The notes under the pieces were generated by a model. It saw only the letters and a program-made list of their open reading frames with translations. It was not told the DNA's origin and did no database searches. A stretch of DNA of 5,590 nucleotides from Chitinivibrionia bacterium (GTDB lineage: Bacteria; Krumholzibacteriota; Krumholzibacteriia; WVZY01), in contig JACQXT010000205.1 in the NCBI GenBank assembly GCA_016208665.1, positions 1-5,590 on the forward strand, in the 5' to 3' direction. Shown here one piece after another: positions 1 to 5,590 of the stretch (positions are counted from its first letter, which is position 1; the number at the start of each line of letters is the position of its first letter). Made by a program: the position numbers and the translations under genes.

Positions 1-87
1 TTCGAAGACCTGATAATGATCGTGATTGCGGTGATCGTCTGGGGGCTGCTGGTCGGGTGGATTCTGCCGCGGTCCGGCGGCGGCTGA
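1..87 (+). CDS. C-terminal end of an unidentified membrane-anchored protein (5' partial)
   Basis: Frame 1 is open from the first base and ends at TGA 85-87, giving 28 residues. The segment starts FEDL, continues as an unbroken hydrophobic stretch of about 20 residues (IMIVIAVIVWGLLVGWIL) and ends PRSGGG. This reads as a C-terminal transmembrane helix with a very short polar tail. Nothing more of the gene is visible, so I cannot name the family or its function. It could be a tail-anchored protein or the last helix of a multi-pass protein. The in-frame stop, the helix-like composition and the non-coding character of the next 120 bases support it as a real gene end. Confidence 0.55.
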   Translation, partial: FEDLIMIVIAVIVWGLLVGWILPRSGGG

Positions 88-104
88 CTCCCGTCAGGTT
101 GCGA

Positions 105-119
105 GCTCCCGGCGGGAGC
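105..119 (+). terminator. GC-rich hairpin after the upstream gene, possible terminator
   Basis: GCTCCC (105-110) pairs perfectly with GGGAGC (114-119) around a three-base loop (GGC), 17 bases after the stop at 85-87. There is no T-tract behind it, so it is not a classical intrinsic terminator. It may be a transcript-end stabilising hairpin or chance in GC-rich DNA. Folding energy was not computed. Confidence 0.25.
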
Positions 120-225
120 CGAGAAACAGAGACCGAGTAGGGCCGCGAAGCCAGCCGATGGCGGCGATCTCCCGGATTCGGGTGAGGATCGATCAATCTA
201 ACTCGGGTTGGTGCCGATATTACCC

Positions 226-1056
226 ATGATGGCGTCCTCCAGATACAATGATAGCTACAGCGGCGAAAGCCTGAGCCTTGGCCGGCCACTGATGCCGCCG
301 GTCATAAAGACGCTGTTGATTGTCAACGCGGCGGTTTTTCTGCTGCAGCTTATCTATTCGCCGCTGATCGACCTCTTCGGGCTTGCACCCGCCCGGTTCT
401 TTGCCCAGTTCCCTAACCTGCTCTACCAACTAGTCACCTACATGTTTCTCCACGGCGGATTCTGGCACATCCTGTTTAACATGTTCACGCTCTGGATGTT
501 CGGCACCGAGATTGAAGCCACATGGGGAAGTCGGCGCTTCGCCTGGTTCTATCTGTTCGGCGGCATCGCCGGGGCGGTGTTGACGCTGATAGTGCGTAGT
601 GGTCAGCCGCATCCCATGATCGGGGCTTCGGCCGCCATTTACGCGCTCTTGGCTGCCTATTGGGTTATGTTTCCCCAACGGACTCTGTACTTGTATTTTT
701 TGTTTCCTGTCAAAGTCAAGTATGCTATACCTGGGATGATGCTTCTGGGCTTTTTGTTCGGTGGCAGTCAGGTGGCACACTTCGCCCACTTGGGCGGCGC
801 CTTGTTTGGCCTGGCTTACGTGAAACTAAATTGGCGGCCGTTCAATGCTGGAAACTGGCTGGCGAAGTTGAAGTACCGACGGCAGACTGCCCGGCTTCAG
901 AAAAACCGACAACGAGCCGAAGATGCAATGAAACAGGTGGATGCCGTTCTCGATCGGATCAACCAGGTCGGCTTTGAGAATCTTACCCGGGCTGAACGGA
1001 ATCTGCTCGAAGAGGCATCAGCAAAGACACCATGCACAAGAGAGTTCTTCTCGTAA
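226..1056 (+). CDS. Rhomboid-family intramembrane serine protease
   Basis: This is a polytopic inner-membrane protease that would cleave transmembrane segments of other membrane proteins; its substrate is unknown. Residues are numbered from the upstream TTG at 208. About six membrane segments are visible, near 33-50, 80-98, 109-129, 136-155, 172-186 and 188-207. The catalytic serine lies in GAS (S141). The catalytic histidine is H194 in AHLGG, matching GlpG AHIAG. The H87-ILF-N91 pair in segment 2 matches the oxyanion H150/N154 of E. coli GlpG. The usual Gly after the serine is Ala (GASAA). A charged cytoplasmic tail (from about 208) ends near 244-271 in a short helical motif (LDRINQVGFENLTRAERNLL) like the DUF6576 tail of many bacterial rhomboids. 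The start is uncertain: ATG 226 or 229 is preferred over TTG 208, and none has a good Shine-Dalgarno. The 3' end overlaps the next gene by 25 bases, suggesting co-translation. Confidence 0.93.
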   Translation: MMASSRYNDSYSGESLSLGRPLMPPVIKTLLIVNAAVFLLQLIYSPLIDLFGLAPARFFAQFPNLLYQLVTYMFLHGGFWHILFNMFTLWMFGTEIEATWGSRRFAWFYLFGGIAGAVLTLIVRSGQPHPMIGASAAIYALLAAYWVMFPQRTLYLYFLFPVKVKYAIPGMMLLGFLFGGSQVAHFAHLGGALFGLAYVKLNWRPFNAGNWLAKLKYRRQTARLQKNRQRAEDAMKQVDAVLDRINQVGFENLTRAERNLLEEASAKTPCTREFFS

Positions 1057-2261
1057 GCCAATCCGACACGCTGCGCACTGTAGCCGAGATGGCATTGCGC
1101 CAGAATGGTTACGACGTGATCTCAGTTTCCAGCTGCGAGCGGGCTTTGGAAGTAATCGGCTTGTCCCGGCCGGAATTGGTGATTGCCGGGGCCGAGCTCA
1201 CGTACCGCAATCAGCGGCCGTTCTATGAGCGGTTGAAAGCGGACCCGACTACGGCCTCTCTTCCGCTTTTGCTCATCGCCCAACCGGACCAAAAGGACCT
1301 CGGCATGCCGGATGAAGTGGTTCTTCGAGTTCCGTTCGATCCTCAGGAATTCTTGGAACGCGTGAAGGTGTTTACTGGCGCGGTCGCGCCGCCGTCGGTT
1401 GCCGCCACCAACCCCCTTGATGGGGCCTCGGTGGGGGACGACTTTCTTGACGCCGCCCTGGGACTTGACAGTATCGAGGTAACCGCCTCAGAGGTAATGG
1501 ATAAGACGCTGGCGGGCAACGGCAAGCGCCCCGCCGCTCAGAAAGCAATGGCCGATGCCATCAACGTGGAAAAGACGGATCCGCACTTGACCGACAGCGG
1601 CCGCGTGGAGTCGATTATGATAAGGGACGACCAGTCCGATATCGTTCAGAAACCGGCGAAGCAGCCGAACTCCGTGGACCTTTCCGCTTCGCAGAAACTC
1701 GACATTCTCTCCGAATCCGATCAGTACGGGATGGCCATTTCGCAAGCCACAACCCTGGAGCCGGTCGATTCAGTGCACGATTACAACTGGTTCGTCAACG
1801 AGATGCAGCGAGACAACACCCGTCCGTCCTCGGTAACATCACCGACTCCCACCCGACCCGCCGCCGGTGATTCCGGACGGTTGAAAGTCGATCGTCCGGC
1901 AACCCTGGTCGAGCCGGTGCATCCCTCGGGAGCCGTCGCCAGTTCGAAACCGGCTGACGGTGTGGGAAAGTTCATCGATGAATTCAAGAAAGAGATCGAG
2001 AAATTCCGCGATCACGAACCGGAGAGCATAGTGGTCGAGGCAGAGAAGCATCCCTCTCTGAAGGGTCCTGTCACAACCGGTTCCGATTGGCAGGAGACCG
2101 TCGAAAAGCTCACTCCCGATGATGTCATCAGGTTCACTCACGAGTTCGCCAAGGAGCTGGGACGCCGGGTGGCCGACCTGATCGTTGACAAGATCGATCC
2201 CGAGAAACTGCTGCGGTTGATGGCGGCGGAGATTTCGCGGCAAAAGTCCAAAGAAAAGTAA
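1032..2261 (+). CDS. Degenerate receiver-domain (pseudo-receiver) protein with long linker and helical C-terminus
   Basis: The protein has 409 residues. Residues 3-115 follow the beta-alpha pattern of a CheY-like receiver: KRVLLV for strand 1, PELVIAGAEL for strand 3, LPLLLIAQP for strand 4 and VVLRVPFDPQEFLERV for strand 5/helix 5. Every phosphorylation residue is altered. The acidic pair falls at S9/Q10, the phospho-acceptor Asp at G53, the Thr/Ser at A83 and the Lys before Pro at V100. Residues 116-350 are rich in A, S, P, T and D and look mostly disordered. Residues 352-402 form charged amphipathic helices (EKLTPDDVIRFTHEF, then GRRVADLIVDKIDPEKLL). No output domain is recognisable: there is no HTH, GGDEF or HisKA. 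It starts inside the rhomboid gene (ATG 1032; weak upstream GAAGAGG, about 16 bases away). It is probably a cytoplasmic protein that binds partners without phosphotransfer, possibly linked to the rhomboid; that role is inferred. Confidence 0.85.
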   Translation: MHKRVLLVSQSDTLRTVAEMALRQNGYDVISVSSCERALEVIGLSRPELVIAGAELTYRNQRPFYERLKADPTTASLPLLLIAQPDQKDLGMPDEVVLRVPFDPQEFLERVKVFTGAVAPPSVAATNPLDGASVGDDFLDAALGLDSIEVTASEVMDKTLAGNGKRPAAQKAMADAINVEKTDPHLTDSGRVESIMIRDDQSDIVQKPAKQPNSVDLSASQKLDILSESDQYGMAISQATTLEPVDSVHDYNWFVNEMQRDNTRPSSVTSPTPTRPAAGDSGRLKVDRPATLVEPVHPSGAVASSKPADGVGKFIDEFKKEIEKFRDHEPESIVVEAEKHPSLKGPVTTGSDWQETVEKLTPDDVIRFTHEFAKELGRRVADLIVDKIDPEKLLRLMAAEISRQKSKEK

Positions 2262-2289
2262 TCATCGCTTCCGGCGGCGAGTGCCGTGT

Positions 2290-2318
2290 TTGACATTCAC
2301 GATCTCATCCGCTAATAT
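2290..2318 (+). promoter_or_regulatory. Sigma70-type promoter for dsbD
   Basis: TTGACA (2290-2295, perfect -35) is followed after 17 bases by TAATAT (2313-2318, 4 of 6 matches to the -10). The expected transcript start is near 2325, giving a leader of about 85 bases before the dsbD ATG. It sits in the 149-base gap after the pseudo-receiver gene, where a promoter is expected. The consensus is E. coli's; the host sigma factor is assumed to recognise a similar one. Confidence 0.6.
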
Positions 2319-2399
2319 TCTTCATGAATTGGAAACACTCCGGTAGTGGTGCTGGCTCGGTTTTTGCCTTCACTCATCATGCCGGAACTATCGTTAGCT

Positions 2400-2406
2400 G
2401 AAAGAG
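2400..2406 (+). promoter_or_regulatory. Probable ribosome binding site of dsbD
   Basis: The purine-rich stretch GAAAGAG lies 4 bases before ATG 2411 and 10 bases before the in-frame ATG 2417. The spacing does not decide between them. The second ATG gives a typical signal-peptide N-terminus (MKSLRPAIW), so translation may start at 2417. Confidence 0.4.
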
Positions 2407-2410
2407 TAGC

Positions 2411-4327
2411 ATGGGTATGAAATCGTTGCGACCCGCAATTTGGATTGCCGGAATAGGCTCCTGTCTCGTCGCCCTGACATTGGTCGGTGTCGCCCTGGCG
2501 CAGATGGATCTGTCCGCGCCGATCACCGAGGCGTCACCCGTCGTGGTCAAGAGTCGCAGTGTGCTCTCAATCTCCGAGGCGCCGATAGGCGGGACGGTTG
2601 CTGCGGCGGTAGTCGCCGAAATCGATTCGGCCTGGCACATTAACTCCGCCGCCCCTTACCAGGAATGGTTGATACCGGCGCAAGTCCGTTTTGGTACCAT
2701 CGAAGGTGCGAGCCCACACGACGTTCAGTACCCGGCTGGGCACGATGTTTTCCTGATGGACGAAACCATGTCCGTCTATTCCGGACAAGTGGTCATACCC
2801 TTTCAGTTGACGATTGCGCCTCCGGTCGGTGACAGCATTGAACTACCCGTTGAATTCACCTTTCAGGCGTGCGACAATAAGACCTGTCAACCGCCCGAGA
2901 CGGTTACCTTGCCGCTCATTATTCCGATCGGTTCCGGGGGGGTGGCCATCAACCAGGACGTTTTCTCGGCTCCAACATCATCTACAACAGAGGAGACGAA
3001 CAAGCATGTTCCTGCCGATGTGACTTCCGGCCAAGAAAACGATCTACAGCGACTGATCGAGGGCTATGGTTTCTGGGGATACTTCCTGGCACTCGGGTTG
3101 GCTTTTTTTACTGGACTGTTGCTTTCGTTTTCGCCCTGTACCTATCCGATGATCCCAATCACGGTCAGTATCTTCGCGGGTCAGGATCGTTCTGTCGGGC
3201 GCGGATTTGTACTCTCGTTGTTCTATGTCGGGTCAATGGCTGTCATCTACGGAGCCATGGGGCTCGTGGTGTCGCTGGTTGGCGGCGTCTTCGGTTCCTG
3301 GCTGGCCAGTCCGCCGGTTGTTATCGGGATTGCCGTGGTATTCGTCGTATTCGCGCTGTCGATGTTTGGGCTGTACGAGCTGCAGGTTCCCATGGCGCTG
3401 AGGCAGAGACTTGGTACTCGGCGCGGCGGGGGAGGTGTACTGGGAGCGATGATTCTGGGAGTAGTGGCGGCATTGGTCGTGTCACCATGTGTCGGCCCAT
3501 TTGTCGCCGGTATTCTCTTATATGTGGCAACGAGTGGCTCGCCGGTAATCGGTTTCCTCGTCTTATTCGTTTTCGCTCTTGGCCTGGGGACGCTCTTTGT
3601 CATAATCGGAACCTTTTCGTCGGCGATGAAGTCCATGCCGCATTCCGGGGAATGGATGGAGTCGGTGAAGAAATTCTTCGGTTTTGTTCTGGTGCTTATG
3701 GCCATCTACTTTCTTCGCACTATCCTGCCCGAAACAATGACCGCCCTTCTTACTTCGTTGTTGCTTCTGGCGTTCGGGGTGTTCGGCGGCGGCATGGATC
3801 GGCTGGAGATGTCATCGGGGTTCTTCCCGCGCCTGAAGAAGTTCCTTGGTCTGATAGCGCTGGTGATCGGTGTATATCTGATGGTGGCATTGCTGCTGTC
3901 GGAGGGTTTTATCCTGTCGCCATCATCGCGCTGGCTGCCGTCAAGCGGAAACTCGGCATCGTCGTCGTCGACTTCGCTTATCGCGTGGAACCACGACCTC
4001 TCGGAAGGGCTGCAGCGAGCTCAAGCCGAGCACCGGCCGGTACTTATTGATACCTGGGCCACCTGGTGCGCCAACTGCAGGGTACTGGAAAAGAGGACCT
4101 TTGGGGATCCCGCAGTGGCGGCGGAAGCATCCCGATTTGTTCCTATCAAAGTCCAACTGGAGACGGCCGATTCCGAAACCTCAAGGGACTTCATGCAACG
4201 CTTCAGCTTGCGACACTACTCGCTCCCTACGACGCTCTTGCTCGACTCGGACGGGCGGGTGGCCAAGATTCTTCAGGGAGTAGTTTCGTCCGAAGAAATG
4301 ATCAGTCACATGCAGCGCGTTCGATGA
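2411..4327 (+). CDS. dsbD: Thiol:disulfide interchange protein DsbD (protein-disulfide reductase)
   Basis: This inner-membrane protein moves electrons from cytoplasmic thioredoxin through a thiol relay to periplasmic acceptors such as DsbC-type isomerases and cytochrome c maturation proteins. It has 638 residues, close to the family's usual 560-620 plus linkers. A signal peptide covers about 9-30, with an ALA cleavage site before Q31. The periplasmic alpha domain (about 45-175) carries C154 and C159 in FQACDNKTCQPPE; E. coli C103/C109 are spaced one residue wider. The membrane domain (about 222-500, eight helices) has C243 in SFSPCTYPMIP and C360 in VVSPCVGPFVAG. A serine-rich linker (511-522) leads to the thioredoxin-like gamma domain, with active site WCANC (C553/C556) and the cis-proline P606 in SLPTT. 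All six redox cysteines are present, so it should be functional. It has its own promoter and appears monocistronic. The start could be ATG 2417 instead. Confidence 0.95.
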   Translation: MGMKSLRPAIWIAGIGSCLVALTLVGVALAQMDLSAPITEASPVVVKSRSVLSISEAPIGGTVAAAVVAEIDSAWHINSAAPYQEWLIPAQVRFGTIEGASPHDVQYPAGHDVFLMDETMSVYSGQVVIPFQLTIAPPVGDSIELPVEFTFQACDNKTCQPPETVTLPLIIPIGSGGVAINQDVFSAPTSSTTEETNKHVPADVTSGQENDLQRLIEGYGFWGYFLALGLAFFTGLLLSFSPCTYPMIPITVSIFAGQDRSVGRGFVLSLFYVGSMAVIYGAMGLVVSLVGGVFGSWLASPPVVIGIAVVFVVFALSMFGLYELQVPMALRQRLGTRRGGGGVLGAMILGVVAALVVSPCVGPFVAGILLYVATSGSPVIGFLVLFVFALGLGTLFVIIGTFSSAMKSMPHSGEWMESVKKFFGFVLVLMAIYFLRTILPETMTALLTSLLLLAFGVFGGGMDRLEMSSGFFPRLKKFLGLIALVIGVYLMVALLLSEGFILSPSSRWLPSSGNSASSSSTSLIAWNHDLSEGLQRAQAEHRPVLIDTWATWCANCRVLEKRTFGDPAVAAEASRFVPIKVQLETADSETSRDFMQRFSLRHYSLPTTLLLDSDGRVAKILQGVVSSEEMISHMQRVR

Positions 4328-4393
4328 CCGTGTGATCGTAACTTCGGCACTCCGCGGGTATCTTAACTCTTTCTAGTTTTTTGCGTGGTCCGC

Positions 4394-4422
4394 TTGACGA
4401 AGTTTGCCTCTGCTTCTATATT
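4394..4422 (+). promoter_or_regulatory. Sigma70-type promoter for the DUF2064-like/creatininase-like pair
   Basis: TTGACG (4394-4399, 5 of 6) and TATATT (4417-4422, 5 of 6) are separated by exactly 17 bases. The expected start is near 4429, leaving a leader of about 28 bases before ATG 4457. It lies in the 129-base gap behind dsbD and makes the downstream two genes a separate transcription unit. Confidence 0.65.
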
Positions 4423-4449
4423 GACCACCAGAAAGTAGCCATTTTATCT

Positions 4450-4454
4450 GGAAG
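4450..4454 (+). promoter_or_regulatory. Short-spaced ribosome binding site at ATG 4457
   Basis: GGAAG lies only 2 bases before ATG 4457, closer than the usual 5-9 bases. No in-frame start nearby fits better, and MPQKKDRSVIAI is a natural N-terminus leading into strand 1, so the start is kept. Confidence 0.3.
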
Positions 4455-4456
4455 AT

Positions 4457-5203
4457 ATGCCACAGAAAAAAGACAGATCGGTGATTGCGATCTGTGTCCA
4501 GGAGTTGACCGAAGACGGTTCCTCGATGGACCTGGGGGCCATCGTAGGCGATGACCTCCGTTTCGTGCACCAGGCGTTTATTGCCGATACAATCACCCAC
4601 GCCTTGGACGTCGAAGAAGCCGATGTCCGCCTGTACCACATCGACGACCCCGAGCGCAAGCGCTTCATCAAGATCGCCCTCGATTATTTGAAAAAGCGAC
4701 TTACTGGGAAACGAGCCATGGCCCTCAAGAACAAGTTCAAGAGTTTTGAGATGGATCGCGATGGGTGGGGTGTCCGCGTCGAGCAGTTGATCGACGACTG
4801 TTTCAAAGCCGGCTATAACAATGTCTTGATTCTTGGCAGTCGCACGCCTACGGTTACGGCGTCCATGATGAGCACCGCGCTGCGAATGCTGGTTCAATCG
4901 GACGTTGTCTTCGGCCCGACTCCCGAGGGACGGTACTATATGATCGGAATGACGGGAGCGCCGCATATCCGTTTGTCCGCCTTCGACTGGACGTCACCGT
5001 CGATCTATTCGGAAGTCGCGCAGGCGTTCTCGGACAAGGGGCTTGCCTGGTCGGAGCTGGAAATCTGGTACGCGGTTGAGACCCCCGACGATATGGAAAT
5101 CATGGTCCGCGATATCAACCAGTACCGTTTCGAGGGCGACGCCGTTACCGCGCGCGAAACCGAAGTGGCCATGGAACGGATGCTCGCCAAGTACGGGGGT
5201 TGA
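4457..5203 (+). CDS. Divergent DUF2064 / TIGR04282-like protein (GT-A fold), probably altered active site
   Basis: The protein has 248 residues, with no signal peptide or membrane helix, so it should be cytoplasmic. The central and C-terminal part follows the DUF2064 (TIGR04282 glycosyltransferase-like, distantly related to CofC) pattern. AGYNNVLILGSRTP (118-131) matches the family's 'vlliGsDsP'. DVVFGPTPEGRYYMIG (149-164) matches 'dvvlGPa.DGGYYLiG'. FDWTSPSIYSEV (176-187) matches 'i.WsTp.v...', and YAVETPDDM (205-213) matches 'DvDTpeDl'. The signature polar residues differ: GSDSP is GSRTP, DGG is EGR, DVDT is AVET, and the N-terminal basic P-G-x-V-K-T-R-L loop is absent (QELTEDGSSMDLG instead). 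The fold assignment is by remembered pattern; activity is doubtful. The TGA stop directly abuts the GTG of the creatininase-like gene, implying co-translation and a shared pathway. An alternative is a new GT-A subfamily using different ligands. Confidence 0.75.
   Translation: MPQKKDRSVIAICVQELTEDGSSMDLGAIVGDDLRFVHQAFIADTITHALDVEEADVRLYHIDDPERKRFIKIALDYLKKRLTGKRAMALKNKFKSFEMDRDGWGVRVEQLIDDCFKAGYNNVLILGSRTPTVTASMMSTALRMLVQSDVVFGPTPEGRYYMIGMTGAPHIRLSAFDWTSPSIYSEVAQAFSDKGLAWSELEIWYAVETPDDMEIMVRDINQYRFEGDAVTARETEVAMERMLAKYGG
5195..5199 (+). promoter_or_regulatory. Ribosome binding site inside the preceding gene, for GTG 5204
   Basis: GGGGG at 5195-5199 lies in the last codons of the upstream gene, 4 bases before GTG 5204. 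With the TGA|GTG junction it supports translational coupling and the choice of GTG as start. Confidence 0.35.
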
Positions 5204-5590
5204 GTGGAGCGAAAGCTGCAGCGGCTGCACTGGCTCAAAGTCCGCGAACTGGTCCCCAGCAAGATCAACACCGTGTTGCTGCCGGTAGGTACCGTGGAGG
5301 GACATGGCTCCGCCTGTCTGGGCACCGACAACGTCATCCCCGAAGATATCGCCGACGGGATTGCGGAGCGGGTCAACGCCCTGGTGGCGCCAATAATCAA
5401 CTACGGTATCACGCGTTCACTCTACCGGTATCCGGGCGGCTCGACGATCAAGCCCGAGCACTACGCTTTGTACTCCCGCGATGTTCTGGATTCGATGGTG
5501 GACTCAGGGTTCAAAAACATCGTCGTGATTAATGGCCACGGTGGCAACAACGATGTGATGAAGGCGGTCGCCTGCGAGTTTCATCGCGAA
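5204..5590 (+). CDS. Creatininase-family amidohydrolase (3' partial)
   Basis: The first 129 codons are present and the frame stays open to the window end; full members usually have about 230-270 residues. The creatininase family comprises metal-dependent amidohydrolases and deformylases (creatininase, the archaeal FAPy deformylase ArfB, mycofactocin MftE), normally cytoplasmic. Metal-site motifs are visible: E32 and H34 in PVGTVEGHG, D42 in LGTD and H112 in NGHGGNND, matching E34, H36, D45 and H120 of Pseudomonas creatininase. The usual HGxHLPLGTD segment is HGSACLGTD here, one residue shorter and lacking the second His. NGHGGN, rather than creatininase's own GHYEN, argues against creatinine as substrate. 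GTG 5204 is the earliest possible start because the preceding codon in frame is the TGA stop of the upstream gene. The substrate is unknown. Confidence 0.88.
   Translation, partial: MERKLQRLHWLKVRELVPSKINTVLLPVGTVEGHGSACLGTDNVIPEDIADGIAERVNALVAPIINYGITRSLYRYPGGSTIKPEHYALYSRDVLDSMVDSGFKNIVVINGHGGNNDVMKAVACEFHRE

Noticed and set aside
169..186. Possible second hairpin (CTCCCG/CGGGTGAG) before the rhomboid gene
   Set aside because: Pairing needs a two-base bulge, and nothing else supports a regulatory structure.
1839..2243. Reverse-strand open frame (134 codons) opposite the pseudo-receiver C-terminus
   Set aside because: No plausible ribosome site or domain; the + strand frame reads through with coherent helices and repeats.
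2936..3109. Seven-G run (2936-2942) and seven-T run (3103-3109) inside dsbD as possible phase-variation tracts
   Set aside because: Both are in frame and explained by Gly-Gly and Phe-Phe codons; seven bases is short, and dsbD is not a typical phase-variable gene.
3487..4050. Second + strand frame (187 codons) within dsbD
   Set aside because: It lies in the region encoding DsbD membrane helices and the linker; the peptide is arginine-rich with no family resemblance.
4365..4382. AACT...AGTT mini-hairpin followed by six T after dsbD
   Set aside because: The stem is only four pairs (two of them A-T) with a six-base loop, too weak to call a terminator despite the T-run.
4373..4966. Long reverse-strand open frame (197 codons) opposite the DUF2064-like gene
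   Set aside because: It overlaps a + strand gene with clear family pattern and a promoter; the product is rich in R, H, D and Q with no recognisable domain, typical of an antisense shadow.
1..5590. CRISPR arrays, tRNA/rRNA genes, insertion sequences, attachment sites
   Set aside because: No spaced direct repeats, clover-leaf sequences, transposase motifs or terminal inverted repeats were seen on either strand.

Overview
The window looks like bacterial chromosome from a Gram-negative-type (two-membrane) organism. It is moderately GC-rich, with dense genes all on the + strand. The cell-envelope evidence is a full-length DsbD with a signal peptide and a periplasmic N-terminal domain. The combination of a rhomboid with a conserved C-terminal tail, a receiver-like protein with a long linker, DsbD and a creatininase-family protein resembles little-studied phyla such as Zixibacteria, Latescibacteria or Gemmatimonadota. 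That placement is an impression from the proteins, not a demonstrated assignment. There is no sign of mobile elements, CRISPR, tRNA, rRNA or phage.

Layout: (1) 1-87, the last 28 codons of an unidentified protein ending in a membrane helix. (2) 88-225, a short gap with one GC-rich hairpin. (3) 226-1056, a rhomboid intramembrane serine protease, overlapping by 25 bases (4) 1032-2261, a protein with an N-terminal receiver-like domain that has lost its phosphorylation residues, then a long low-complexity linker and a C-terminal helical segment. (5) 2262-2410, a gap with a good sigma70-type promoter (TTGACA, 17 bases, TAATAT). (6) 2411-4327, dsbD, with all three redox modules and their cysteine pairs. 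(7) 4328-4456, a gap with a second good promoter (TTGACG, 17 bases, TATATT). (8) 4457-5203, a protein with the overall pattern of the DUF2064/TIGR04282 nucleotidyl/glycosyltransferase-like family but with its signature catalytic positions replaced. Its stop codon directly abuts (9) 5204-5590, the N-terminal 129 codons of a creatininase-family amidohydrolase, cut by the window end.

There appear to be three transcription units: rhomboid plus pseudo-receiver, with no clear promoter seen; dsbD alone; and the DUF2064-like gene plus the creatininase-like gene. DsbD would carry reducing equivalents from cytoplasmic thioredoxin to the periplasm. The most unusual aspect is that two of the six genes look like inactive or repurposed versions of enzyme or signalling folds (pseudo-receiver, pseudo-DUF2064). 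Each is tightly coupled to a neighbour that keeps its catalytic residues as far as can be seen (rhomboid, creatininase). Regulatory or scaffold roles for the two degenerate proteins are inference.
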